Source of the DNA: Nitrosomonas sp. Nm84
GTDB taxonomy: Bacteria; Pseudomonadota; Gammaproteobacteria; Burkholderiales; Nitrosomonadaceae
Length of the DNA: 64,000 bases
Assembly (NCBI RefSeq): GCF_003201565.1
Contig: NZ_QJJP01000002.1
Span: 124,001 to 188,000 of the forward strand
Reading direction: 5' to 3'
The notes under the pieces are model-generated. The model was not told the DNA's origin. It did no database searches and worked only from the letters and a program-made list of their open reading frames with translations. The position numbers and the translations under genes were made by a program. Positions 49,457-59,526 of this stretch are shown piece by piece (positions within the stretch are counted from its first letter, which is position 1; the number at the start of each line of letters is the position of its first letter).

Positions 49457-50443
49457 ATGTATAGATTTTTCCTGCTTATTTTTGCCATAATTAATCTTGT
49501 TGTTGTTTCTGCTATTCGCGCCGAAACATGGGTGCTTCCGCCTCATGATGTTGATATTTTTGGTCAAATACGAACTACTCACGCAAGTCGTGAAGAGACG
49601 CTACTGGATATAGCACGTCAATACGATATTGGTCAGATTGAAATTCTGCTAGCCAATCCAACTGTTGATCGATGGTTACCCGAAGATGGTGCAAAAGTTA
49701 TTTTACCAAGTCGATATATAATCCCTCATGCTGATCGCAAAGGCTTGGTACTTAATTTACCCGAAATGAGAATTTATTACTTCCCCGAACCTGTCAGAGG
49801 GGAGAAGCCTATGATTATTACGCACCCAGTAGGGATTGGTCGAATGGATTGGGTGACTCCATTGGGCGTGTCAAAGATAGTTGATAAAAAGAAAGATCCA
49901 ACTTGGACACCGCCGAAATCACTACAAATGGATCGAATAGCTAATGGAGAACAACCTTACCCCAGTGTGGTGCCGCCTGGCCCTACTAATCCCTTGGGGC
50001 GGCATGCAATGCGTTTAAGTATCGGTGGCGGTAGCTATCTGATACATGGAACAATCAAACCATTCGGTGTTGGAATGCGTGTTTCAGCCGGATGTGTTCG
50101 CATGTACCCTGAAGATATCGAAGCACTATTTGATAAGATTCCATTAGGAACACAAGTGCAGATCGTTAATCAGCCTATTAAAGTCGGCTGGCTGCTTGAC
50201 TCATTGTTTATTGAACTGCACCCACCATTAGAAGAAGATGAAGAGAAGTTTGCTAACTACAAACAAATGACAGTAAATGCTATCAATGATTTTCTTGCAT
50301 TAAAAGGTAGTAAGAAAAATATAACTGAGGATTTTGAAATTGATCAAGAGGTTTTAAGAAAAGCAATCATTGAGAAAAATGGAATACCGGTTTTAATCTC
50401 ACGCTCACGCCATCAAATTCAATTCCATACACAGAATAATTAA
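49457..50443 (+). CDS. L,D-transpeptidase, ErfK/YbiS type
   Basis: Periplasmic YkuD-fold enzyme; relatives crosslink peptidoglycan 3-3 or attach Braun-type lipoprotein to it. 328 residues. A signal peptide (MYRFFLLIFAIINLVVVSAI, cleaved about RAE) precedes a LysM-like region (TLLDIARQYDIGQIEILLAN) and the YkuD domain. The catalytic region has HGTIKPFGVGMRVSAGCVRM, with active cysteine and conserved histidine. The C-terminal extension is about 90 residues. It is convergent with an Lpp-like gene across a shared terminator. Confidence 0.92.
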   Translation: MYRFFLLIFAIINLVVVSAIRAETWVLPPHDVDIFGQIRTTHASREETLLDIARQYDIGQIEILLANPTVDRWLPEDGAKVILPSRYIIPHADRKGLVLNLPEMRIYYFPEPVRGEKPMIITHPVGIGRMDWVTPLGVSKIVDKKKDPTWTPPKSLQMDRIANGEQPYPSVVPPGPTNPLGRHAMRLSIGGGSYLIHGTIKPFGVGMRVSAGCVRMYPEDIEALFDKIPLGTQVQIVNQPIKVGWLLDSLFIELHPPLEEDEEKFANYKQMTVNAINDFLALKGSKKNITEDFEIDQEVLRKAIIEKNGIPVLISRSRHQIQFHTQNN

Positions 50444-50480
50444 AGAGTGAAATGGGGTATTATAGTAAGGGTGACTCATA

Positions 50481-50508
50481 AAAAAGCCCCTCAAATGAGG
50501 GGCTTTTT
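50481..50508. terminator. Bidirectional terminator between L,D-transpeptidase and Lpp-like gene
   Basis: Perfect stem GCCCCTC-AAAT-GAGGGGC (50486-50503) with A and T tracts on its two sides, ending both convergent genes. Confidence 0.92.
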
Positions 50509-50533
50509 CAATTCTTACTGTGATACTAACTGA

Positions 50534-50812
50534 TTACTTATGCATTGCTTTTTTAAACATACGATCAATTTTTGATTCTGTTTCTATTGAACGATTGTTT
50601 GCTTCATTAGCAATACGTACTGCATCGTTTGCTTTAGCGCTTGCAGCGGCTGCTTCTGCTTTAGCTGCAGCCGCGTCAGCTGCAACAGCATTAACTTTAG
50701 TCTGTAATTCTTCTAATTGACTTGTGGTTGCACAACCTGTTAATCCAATAAAAGCACCTGTTATTGCTGCCAGTGTTAAAACGCGAACTGGATGCTTGAT
50801 TTTTTCTTTCAT
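50534..50812 (-). CDS. Lpp-like alanine-zipper outer membrane lipoprotein
   Basis: 92 residues from the ATG at 50810-50812, which follows GAGGAG; the frame extends 17 codons without support. The signal peptide has the lipobox LTGC. The mature part is a heptad-repeat helix rich in alanine (AVAADAAAAKAEAAAASAKA) and ends in a lysine (KKAMHK). Braun lipoprotein is attached to peptidoglycan through its C-terminal lysine, so the same is plausible here. Two L,D-transpeptidase genes flank it, supporting that idea by context. Confidence 0.85.
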   Translation of the reverse strand: MKEKIKHPVRVLTLAAITGAFIGLTGCATTSQLEELQTKVNAVAADAAAAKAEAAAASAKANDAVRIANEANNRSIETESKIDRMFKKAMHK

Positions 50813-51090
50813 TCCGATCTCCTCAGTGTTTATTCTATTTAATGCTTTAATGCGCATAAACATCCGCCACTTTACTAGCTACTGATACCTAGATATCAGC
50901 AACTTGTTGGAATCTTATCTGATTTTTTCTGCAAAATAAATGGATTCTGTGACAAATTTACAAAAATGCTCATCCCATGACAACAGATTATTCTGTAACT
51001 ATATGACATGAATAAATATTTGTTTCGAGCACTCAATTCAAGCATTTAGCAACATATTGAATGATATCAATAGACTGGCTATTCGAGTTT

Positions 51091-51666
51091 TTAGCGAATA
51101 TTTACTAAGATACCGGGTTTTATCCATTTGCCAAGTTGATCAATCTGCTCATTAGTGAGTGCAATACAGCCATTCGTCCAGTTGTATTTATGATGAATAT
51201 CTTGATCGCCCCTGCCAATTCCATGTATTCCAATGTGGCCACCCAGTGGTGTATTCTGAGGTGGCGTCTTTCCCAAATTCTTTGCTTCTAGAATTGATAA
51301 CCAAATTTCTTCAGAAATTCTGTTTTCATCGAGTGCACGTTTAGCTGTATCGAGATTTGGATAATCCAAGCCAAAAAAACGATAATAGCGGCTTTTTTCA
51401 TTGACCCAACCGACTCTGAATCTACCTAACGGTGTTTTGTCGTCTTTTGTCATCTTGGACCAAGTAGTGCCATAGCGCCCGATAGCTACATTCTTAAATA
51501 CAGCTTGAATAGTGCTACCTTGCATCACCGATAACGTGTGTTCAATGGTATCAACATCAATCCATATTCCATTATCGGCTCGAACAGGGTTGTGTAATGC
51601 TGATAGACCAAACATTCCAACCAAAAAAAATATCGAATAATGAATAAAAGAATTTTGCTTGGTCAC
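51091..51666 (-). CDS. L,D-transpeptidase, short YkuD form
   Basis: 191 residues starting at a GTG with a weak ribosome site. A signal sequence (SIFFLVGMFGLSALHNPVRA) precedes a YkuD domain alone: TPLGRFRVGW, then HIGIHGIGRGDQDIHH and the catalytic NWTNGCIALTNEQ with its cysteine. There is no LysM. It lies 278 bases from the Lpp-like gene on the same strand. The reaction (3-3 crosslinking or lipoprotein attachment) cannot be told from sequence. Confidence 0.9.
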   Translation of the reverse strand: MTKQNSFIHYSIFFLVGMFGLSALHNPVRADNGIWIDVDTIEHTLSVMQGSTIQAVFKNVAIGRYGTTWSKMTKDDKTPLGRFRVGWVNEKSRYYRFFGLDYPNLDTAKRALDENRISEEIWLSILEAKNLGKTPPQNTPLGGHIGIHGIGRGDQDIHHKYNWTNGCIALTNEQIDQLGKWIKPGILVNIR

Positions 51667-51815
51667 TTTTAGATCATCAATAGTTAAGACGGCTAATTAT
51701 GTCATAATTTCAGTATCTGGAAGCTTACACTCAACGAACGGAATGACCACAGCAGTAGATACAGAAGGTGGGTTAAAGTTCATTATCGAAAAGGTGGGTG
51801 ATTGGCAAATGCTAT

Positions 51816-53756
51816 TTAATCCAAATGACTGAGTGGTTTGTCTGAGCTACAGCTAATGAATCGATCACCTAGCGCCAGAAAAACTCTATTTCTCCCTGCA
51901 TTCTTAGCGGCGTAAAGTGCCTTATCAGCAGCATTGACTAAATGCTCCCCGCTCTTCATGTGCGCTTCTTTTAAGGCAATGCCGATGCTGACAGAAATAT
52001 TAATGTGAGCTTCATCAATATGAATTTGTTGCTTGCTAACATGTTGGCGGATTCTTTCTGCAAAAAGAACAACAGATTTCGCATCGGTATTTCCATTGTG
52101 ACAAACAATCAGAAACTCCTCTCCACCCATGCGACAAAAAGTATCTCCTTTTCGTGCAGCGTCTTTCATCGATACGGCTACTTCTTTGAGCACCTTATCG
52201 CCAATGGCATGCCCATAGGTGTCATTGATATTCTTGAAGTGATCAATATCAATCAGCATGATGGCCATTAATTGCCCCGATCGGTTTGCAACACTCCATA
52301 CATCGGCCAGTGCTTCCATACCTGCACGCCGATTAGGCAATTCAGTCAACACATCGGTTAATGCAAAATGTTCTAGCTTACGATTGGTGATGGCCAACTC
52401 TGCAGCAAAGCGTTTAAGTTGCTCCCGGTCACGCTCCCAGGATTCTTGCAACTTTCGATAGTGCCACGCCGCTCGTAATCTGGCTCGAAAGGCACGCGAG
52501 TTGATCGGTTTTGTCACATAATCATCGACGCCTGCATCAAAGGCCTTGATGACTTCTTCCTCATCTTCAACCCCAGTCAGCATGATGATATATAAATTCT
52601 GACCCCATTCGGTAGCGCGCAAAGATTTGGTTAATTCCAGCCCGCTCATCACCGGCATCATCCAATCAGTGATGACAATATGCGGCGAGATTTCCACCGC
52701 TAAAGATAAGGCTTGCTGGCCGTTACTTGCGGTAAATAATGTGTGCCCACGAGTATTCGCTAACAATCCCTTGATAAGAATGAGACCGGATGGGTCATCT
52801 TCTACTGCGAGGATCCGCAGCGGCGCGGCATCTGCGTCATTTTCCTGACGCGGCGCAGCCGCATTCATTATCTTATGAAACGGCGGGAGAAGCTCCACAG
52901 CGGATATCTTGAGCATCCTCCCCCACGACTGCCATTCCTGCATAACCTGATCTATCAATGTGCCAAATGATTCGGCATCCAAGCCGATTTTCCCACCCAG
53001 CAGCATCAGCTCGGAAATTCGCTGGTTGCGCTCTGATTCCTCAGCCAATCCAAAATCAGCAATCTGCTTTCCTAAATAAAATAGATGCACCAGTTGAAAC
53101 GGGCGGGATCCTTCAGAAAAACCCGACTCATCAGGTGTTTCATGGTAATAAATAGATTCAACAAAAATCTTAGGAACACCAAAATTGATCAACATTGCTG
53201 CGGTCAATTCGTTGTGATCAGTCTTCAGATATTGTTGTTCCAGTCTGATCAGTGGTGTATCGAGCGTTTGCTGTGCTATCAGCTCACTATATCTATCCGG
53301 ATAGATTACAGCTAATGCCAAACAACCAATACGTGCCATCAAACCACAAGCAAACAATTCATCAGGTGCAGATACTCGTGTCGACTTCCCCAGTTCTTGC
53401 GTCACAATTGCCATGAGGAGCGAATGTGACCAGAATCCTTGGTAATCGAATTCCTTACAAGAGCCTTTTTGATATTGATCGATCAGTGAGAATCCCATTG
53501 CCAATTGTTTAACTGACAGCAAACCGACACGAGAAACCGCTTCTGTTATAGAGGTGATAGCACGCGTAGTTTGATTGGCCGAATTGGCTCGCTGAATCAA
53601 ACGACCTGAGAGCGCGGGATCAGTTTGGACAAGTTTAGTAATCTCATTGACCGTTACGTCTTCTCGCCGGCAGGCTTCCAATAAGGCAAGCGCCACGCCT
53701 TTGGGACTGGGTAATAAAGTGCTAATTTTTAACTGATTAATATCAGCTATTTTCAT
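51816..53756 (-). CDS. HDOD-response regulator-GGDEF signalling protein
   Basis: 646 residues with three modules. An HDOD domain comes first (about 15-215; TDPALSGRLIQRANSA). A receiver domain follows (about 313-430; VEDD acidic pocket, VITDWMMPVMSG phosphoacceptor, conserved lysine in YVTKPINS). An intact diguanylate cyclase domain ends it (CRMGGEEFLIVC). Phosphorylation by an unknown kinase probably controls c-di-GMP output. It is downstream of the YfiR/TonB-receptor cluster and a decayed region. Confidence 0.92.
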   Translation of the reverse strand: MKIADINQLKISTLLPSPKGVALALLEACRREDVTVNEITKLVQTDPALSGRLIQRANSANQTTRAITSITEAVSRVGLLSVKQLAMGFSLIDQYQKGSCKEFDYQGFWSHSLLMAIVTQELGKSTRVSAPDELFACGLMARIGCLALAVIYPDRYSELIAQQTLDTPLIRLEQQYLKTDHNELTAAMLINFGVPKIFVESIYYHETPDESGFSEGSRPFQLVHLFYLGKQIADFGLAEESERNQRISELMLLGGKIGLDAESFGTLIDQVMQEWQSWGRMLKISAVELLPPFHKIMNAAAPRQENDADAAPLRILAVEDDPSGLILIKGLLANTRGHTLFTASNGQQALSLAVEISPHIVITDWMMPVMSGLELTKSLRATEWGQNLYIIMLTGVEDEEEVIKAFDAGVDDYVTKPINSRAFRARLRAAWHYRKLQESWERDREQLKRFAAELAITNRKLEHFALTDVLTELPNRRAGMEALADVWSVANRSGQLMAIMLIDIDHFKNINDTYGHAIGDKVLKEVAVSMKDAARKGDTFCRMGGEEFLIVCHNGNTDAKSVVLFAERIRQHVSKQQIHIDEAHINISVSIGIALKEAHMKSGEHLVNAADKALYAAKNAGRNRVFLALGDRFISCSSDKPLSHLD

Positions 53757-54300
53757 AATTTATTCCTGTAGATTCAGCCGTTTGGACGAGCAACCGCTTT
53801 CCGGAAAGAAAAATTCTTCATTGGCTTATCGATGACGATAAAATTTCAGCAGATTCTACGGTCATCATTGTCGAGTATTTCTCTAGTTTCAGCTACTACT
53901 TGTTGATCATGTTGCTGCAATCTTTCCTGTAGCAATTCTGCAGTTTGAATATTAATGATAAAAAATATTCATAATCAATATTAACCTCACATTGGGTTTT
54001 GTTGCTTGCTCAAGCTGACGAATATAACCCTCAGTAGACTCAAGAAAGGTTTGTAGAATTCTTCACGGCAGTTTATGCTCGCCAGAAATATCCAGACTCC
54101 AAATTTGATCAAGTTGAGTTGAGTGCGAGTGTATCGTCAGTTCGATTATTTATTTCAGCCAGTTGGGTTTCCACAGTATGTATCCAGCTAATTTCTCCTT
54201 TAGATAATCAACGTATAATAACCGCTGCAGCTGATTTATCGAGTAGGATTGAAGAATTTTCCAAGCAATTTCCATGATCTCACCTGAGCAGCCCATACGC
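53757..54300 (-). pseudogene. Decayed coding stretch between regulator and YfiR gene
   Basis: 544 bases without an intact ORF. Read on the minus strand in changing frames it yields protein-like pieces: WIHTVETQLAEINNRTDDTL, EGYIRQLEQATKPNV and TAELLQERLQQHDQQ, interrupted by stops. These look like the coiled-coil, sensor-like segments of a signalling protein following YfiR. The family is not certain. Confidence 0.4.
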
Positions 54301-54960
54301 TCATTCCTGATACACTTTGGTGGCGAAACGGAGCAGTTGGGCGCTAAGTCTTAAACCGTTTTTTCTTGCGACAGTGAGATTGGCCTCAAATATCACTTTG
54401 CCTTCTTTGATAGCCATGTTGAGCGCAACACCTTGCTGACCGACACCGGGGGTATCAGCGACTGTCAATATCGGTTTCCCGTCGAGTAGATTGATGATGC
54501 TATCAAGACTATCTACAACAGAACGGGTAATAAAAACAATCTGGCAATCGGGAAGATCCTCAATTTTTTTTGTATGGCGAATTAATAATTCTTGCTCATT
54601 GACTTTCTTTTGCCGTATGTGCCGTAAATTCTCGCCAAACGGGTCTTCACCGTGAATGCATAGATTTAACACTGAATTATGCGCATGGGGCCATTCAGTG
54701 TAAGCAGCAAAATTATAGAGGAATGCCACTTTCAGTCGATACTCTGATGGTTGCTCAGCTTGTCCCGAGGGTGAATAACTCAATAATAAGAGCCAATGGA
54801 GTGACAGAATCGCGGAATAAATGACAACTATTGATTTCTTGGCAAAATGATTGCTCAGTTCACTGACTACTTTCGGTTTTTTGAGTATCCAGCCGTCGTC
54901 GCATATCCACTCGGATATCCGCTGGTCGAGATAGCAGAGGACCTTGTACAAGTATGTCAT
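54301..54960 (-). CDS. YfiR/DUF4154 family periplasmic protein, copy 1
   Basis: 219 residues. About 68 N-terminal residues precede the YfiR core and include a hydrophobic signal-anchor segment (VVIYSAILSLHWLLLLSYSP); the true start may be further in. The core has EYRLKVAFLYNFAAYTEWPH, NLCIHGEDPFGENL and the C-terminal LRLSAQLLRFATKVY. YfiR proteins bind and repress inner-membrane cyclases such as YfiN. The second copy is at 59527. It follows a broken TonB receptor by 12 bases. Confidence 0.85.
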   Translation of the reverse strand: MTYLYKVLCYLDQRISEWICDDGWILKKPKVVSELSNHFAKKSIVVIYSAILSLHWLLLLSYSPSGQAEQPSEYRLKVAFLYNFAAYTEWPHAHNSVLNLCIHGEDPFGENLRHIRQKKVNEQELLIRHTKKIEDLPDCQIVFITRSVVDSLDSIINLLDGKPILTVADTPGVGQQGVALNMAIKEGKVIFEANLTVARKNGLRLSAQLLRFATKVYQE

Positions 54961-54972
54961 ACTGACATGTAC

Positions 54973-56959
54973 TTAGAAGCGATAGCCCATTCTTAAACGT
55001 TCGGTTCTATCGGGTTGCAAAAAAATGTTTTGCCAGTTGGGAGCTGTGGTTGGATGCTGATAATTCTCGTCAAGTAGATTGCAGATTCTCAGCGATGCTT
55101 CAAGTCCCTTTATCCATCGAACATCGGTCATTAAATTAAGGTTAGAAAGAAAGTAGCTACCTATATTGGGGGCATCCACTGTTTTGTGCTTGCTGTAGTA
55201 TTGCAATTTGTAGTCGACACATAAGTTTTTCATCCGAGGTATCGGGATGGAGAAATTCAGTTCGCCAAGATGATAGGGAGAGTTGGGAAGATGAGAATGA
55301 TGTTGATCAGTATCTTGAATATCGAAGCTACCGCGCACGCGCGTTCCCCAGTCCCAGGTTTTATCCACTGACAATTCTGCTCCCTTGGCTATTATTCGAT
55401 GAAGTGCGTGTTGATGTATCAAGCTATTGATACCACCCGGGTAGGGTACTACTGAAAGAATGTGTTGCAAATCCCAATAATAAGTGGGTGCATGTACATT
55501 CGTATTGATCATCGGCTGATAGTCCGCTACCAGCCCGGCCGTATCCGCATTAACGTACAATGCCGAACTGACAACACCACTGGATGCGACACTACTGAAG
55601 TCACATCCATATGAATTCGGCGAGCGATGTGCACACCCATACAATGCCTTAAATGTTGTCTTCGGCATAGCCCGCCAGATCAACGCGCCGCGTGAACTTA
55701 ACCGGCTACCAATTCAGTTGTTGTAATCATAGCGCAGCCCAGCGTTGCAGACAACGTGTCAGAATACGCCATTCATCTTGCGCATGCACATTTATACGCA
55801 CTGATACACACGACAGCGCTATTGGTGACAATAAGGTCTTCATTGGTAGCCAAATTTTGGAAAGTTTGTTTGACACTTGTGCTGTTTTGCTATTCGACTC
55901 CCATCACCAACTGGTGATTATTGAGGGCTATTGAAAGTAGGCGTAATTCAGTGCCACGCCAACTGCCGGGGCCGGTGACTTTAAATTTCTCTCCGCCGAG
56001 AAGAAATGATTGCGAAGAATCATACTGCCCCAGAAACTCCCATCCTAATACACTCAGCATGTTATGAGCAAAACTTTTATTATATTGATGTTGTGTTTGC
56101 AAATGCAGATTGTTGGGTACTGTACGTGTTAGAGGATCGCTTAAGAATGAGGAAATAGGATCTTCTTTATGGCGATTGCCATAAATAAAATCAAATGACA
56201 GCGATTTATACAATCATCGCGCGAGTTCTCGTTTAACATCTTCGCTACTCAAATTATACGCTATGCCGGAAATTCCGGAGTTGCCATCATCAAAAAAGCG
56301 ATCAGCCCCGCGGGATCGTAAAACCGAAGAGGAAACCAACGCATCAGTGTCATTGCCAAGTTTTTCTCCATACTGAGATGCTCTCATATCACGCCCTCTG
56401 TTGCTTGAGGAACTGGAAAGCTCCGTACCGTTTATACCGAAACCATTGTATGTAATGACATTGACAACACTCATTATGGCATTCTGCTCGTAAACTACGA
56501 CCGGGCCCAAGGATAAACTTAATTCGTTCGGTCTGATCTGATCAATAGTTATATCGCTGATGCGGATCCCATTTACCAAAACCGGAATACGCGTGTTGAA
56601 ATTCCCCGGCAAACCAAATACCCTTCGCCCGTATACTCATAGCGATAATCATATGTGGTATGAACTTTCGGGAGACTGGTGAGTGCTTCATTAAGCGTGT
56701 GCCAACCATAAGTTCTGATATCCGCGCATGTAATCGCACTGACAGTTGCGGCAGCTTTTTGTTGATTTTGTTCATGTTTTGAAGCACCAATGATGCGGAT
56801 GTTCATCAATTGTTCCAGGCTCATGCGTTCCAGATTTTTTGCGGCATAGGCGAATTGCATGTGACTGAAAAGCAAATAAAACAGTAATCCTCTTGCAGGA
56901 GAATTTTCTTTAAATGAATTGACCTGAAAGAAATTGAACATGATGAACCGGTATGACAA
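54973..56959 (-). pseudogene. Broken TonB-dependent receptor, paralogue of the intact neighbour
   Basis: Pieces in at least three frames align from end to end with the intact receptor at 57330-59333: NLERMSLEQLMNIRIIGASK at the start, then a frameshift near 56600 within the plug region. A segment around the plug's GPGSAVYGQ motif is reduced. In-frame stops fall near 56214 and 55890, and further shifts lie between 55890 and 55683. The C-terminal part runs intact to ERLRMGYRF. Clearly non-functional. Confidence 0.88.
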
Positions 56960-57329
56960 TGAATGAGCCGTTTATGAAAAAGCCATTTGCTTTAGCGGTT
57001 ACATTATAGAGTTGAAGTAGCGCTGGTCATCAATCGATAAGCGCCACGCTAATGCGGCATTTCATGAAGACTGTGGCTTGCAGCACTTTGATCGAACCCG
57101 TAAACAAACCCCCCTCTCTGCTATACTCACTTGATTCCGAGAATACCTTTGTGTCAATAGTAACGTGTGCTAACTAAAAGGTGTGACATCCTCAATATGC
57201 TGCGGAATAATATTTCTATGTATCCAATTCTTACGTTATTTTGAAGAAATTGCCTTCTCAGACAGGCACTGAAGTGTTTTAATGCCGCTTCACTCAGTAT
57301 GGAGCGTCACTCAACTGTCTAGCAGACTG
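56960..57329. other. Intergenic gap between the two receptors
   Basis: 370 bases with no credible ORF, hairpin or repeat that I can see. It presumably holds the former promoter of the broken receptor. Confidence 0.4.
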
Positions 57330-59333
57330 CTAGAAACGATAATCCAACCTAAAACGTACAGTCCGACCAGCTTGAACAAAGCTATTTTGCCAGTTGGTGT
57401 CCGCGGCCGGATGCTGATAGTGCCCATTAAGCAGGTTGTAGAAGCTCAATGATGCCTCCAATCCTTTTACCCAGCGCACATCAGTCACTAGGTTCAGGTT
57501 GGAAAGAAAATAATCATCGGTATTCGTGCCGTTCAGTGTTTTACGTTTGCCGTAATATTGCAGTTCATAACCAGCTCGCAGGCCTGTCATCAGTGGTATG
57601 GGCATGGAAACATTCAGCTTACCCAGATGATAGGGTGAATTGGGAAGATGTGAGCTATGTTGTTCAGCATTCTGAATGCCATAACTACCACGTAGCCGTG
57701 CACCCCAGTTCCAAGTTTTATCAAACGATAACTCTGCTCCTCTGGCTAGCACCTTGTTGGATGCCTGTTGATACTGAGGGACTTCACTGATCGGATCCAT
57801 GCCTAACGTAATAATGTTATACATATCCCACGCATAAGCGGTAACGCGTACATTCATATTAGGTAACGGAAGATAATCTGCCACGAGTTCAGCCGTATCA
57901 ACTGTTTCACTGCGTAATCCCGGATTCGCAACTTGAGATACGCCGTCATTGAAGTCACGTTCATACGAATTGGGCGAACGGTGAGCACGACCATAAAGTG
58001 CCTTCAGTGTTGTTTTTGGAGTGGCCTGCCAGATCAACGCACCACGCGGACTTAATCGATTGCCAATCCATTTGTTATGGTCGTAACGTACCCCTGCCGT
58101 GGCCGACAAGGTATCGGTGATGCGCCATTCATCCTGGGCATATACACCCATGCGCACGACAGCCTCATGGATCGCTACATTCTCATCGGGATTGGCAGAA
58201 TTCTGGAAAGTCTGTTTGATGTTGGTGTTATTTTGATACTCAAACCCGAGCATGAGCTTATGATCGGTCAAAGCAGTGGACAGCAGGCGTAATTCAGCAC
58301 CGTGCCAGTTACTGGGGCCGGTAGTAAGCGTTTTCTCGCCGTTGTAGATAGTTGGCTGCTCGTAGCGATATTGACCGAGAAACGCTCGACCCAGTACATT
58401 GAGGGTATCGTTGGCAAAATTGTCGTTGTACTGGATCTGTGTGTTGAGACGACGATCGTTTATTGATGCACCACTCGCCAGCGGGTCAGAAAAGTACATG
58501 CCGGTAGGATCATCTTTACGTCGATCACCATAAATGAAGTCAAATGCAACGGGACCACGTGTTGCTCGCGCGAATAATTGTTTAACATTTTCTCCATCCA
58601 TACGGTGCGCCACACCTGAAATACCGGAGTTGCCATAATCGAAGAAACGATCTGTGCCACGGGATTGAAGACCTGAAACGGAAATTAACGCATCAATCCC
58701 ATTATCGAATTGCTTGCCCAAAGTAACACGTTCTTGCGGCATAACTTCAGCTGTTTGATAGGAAGCCGAAAGCTCGGCGCCGTTCACGCTAGAGCCATTG
58801 CGCGTAATGATGTTGACAACACCCAGCATGGCATTCTGGCCATACACGGCACTACCCGGTCCCGGTATAAATTCGATGCGTTCGATCAGATCGATATCGA
58901 GTGGAAAATCACGTCCTGTTGGTCCTTGATCATAAGTGGCATCGTTGATGCGATTGCCGTTGATGGTGATCAGTACGCGGGTATTGAAATCCCCCGGCAG
59001 ACCAAAACCGCGCATGCCAAGATGATCATATTGATGATCATAGGTGGAATGAATTCCTGGCAGACTGGCGAGCGCCTCATTCAGTGTGCGCCAACCGTAA
59101 GTTCTGATATCCTTGCGTGTGATGATGCTGACTGCTGCCGCGACTTGCTGTTGCTTCTGCTCATACTTTGAAGCGCCTATGATAGTAATACCCATCAGTT
59201 GCTCCAGGCTCAGTTGCTCCAGATTCTTGGTTGCAAGAACGGGTAACGATGACATGAAAAGCAAGCTAAACGGTAGTGCTTTTTTTACAGAAGAACTGAT
59301 ATTCAATGCGTTGAGCTTTTGTGGAATAAGCAC
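57330..59333 (-). CDS. TonB-dependent outer membrane receptor
   Basis: 667 residues with an intact plug domain (ITRKDIRTYGWRTLNEALAS, then RVLITINGNRINDATYDQGP and IEFIPGPGSAVYGQNAMLGV) and a 22-strand-type barrel ending RTVRFRLDYRF. The N-terminus carries a short pre-plug segment (KNLEQLSLEQLMGITIIGAS). I cannot point to a clear TonB box. The start is a GTG. The ligand is unknown; the family takes up iron complexes or vitamins. A YfiR gene precedes it on the same strand by about 190 bases. Confidence 0.9.
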   Translation of the reverse strand: MLIPQKLNALNISSSVKKALPFSLLFMSSLPVLATKNLEQLSLEQLMGITIIGASKYEQKQQQVAAAVSIITRKDIRTYGWRTLNEALASLPGIHSTYDHQYDHLGMRGFGLPGDFNTRVLITINGNRINDATYDQGPTGRDFPLDIDLIERIEFIPGPGSAVYGQNAMLGVVNIITRNGSSVNGAELSASYQTAEVMPQERVTLGKQFDNGIDALISVSGLQSRGTDRFFDYGNSGISGVAHRMDGENVKQLFARATRGPVAFDFIYGDRRKDDPTGMYFSDPLASGASINDRRLNTQIQYNDNFANDTLNVLGRAFLGQYRYEQPTIYNGEKTLTTGPSNWHGAELRLLSTALTDHKLMLGFEYQNNTNIKQTFQNSANPDENVAIHEAVVRMGVYAQDEWRITDTLSATAGVRYDHNKWIGNRLSPRGALIWQATPKTTLKALYGRAHRSPNSYERDFNDGVSQVANPGLRSETVDTAELVADYLPLPNMNVRVTAYAWDMYNIITLGMDPISEVPQYQQASNKVLARGAELSFDKTWNWGARLRGSYGIQNAEQHSSHLPNSPYHLGKLNVSMPIPLMTGLRAGYELQYYGKRKTLNGTNTDDYFLSNLNLVTDVRWVKGLEASLSFYNLLNGHYQHPAADTNWQNSFVQAGRTVRFRLDYRF

Positions 59334-59526
59334 GATGAGTAGGATTAGTTTTTCAGGTATCCAGATTTAAACATGCCGGGATATTGATTAAAAAGCAAAG
59401 AAATAAGACTTTATCAGCTTAATTAGTAGAATGAAAAGCCAAACATGCGCTAGTGGAATAGGTGACATCAACGTAAGAAGTTTATTGCGACAGAGAAACG
59501 TAAGAATTGAATTGCGATTTCTTTGA

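Noticed and set aside
55692-55934. 80-codon plus-strand ORF
   Set aside because: It is antisense to the broken TonB receptor and explained by its reading frames.
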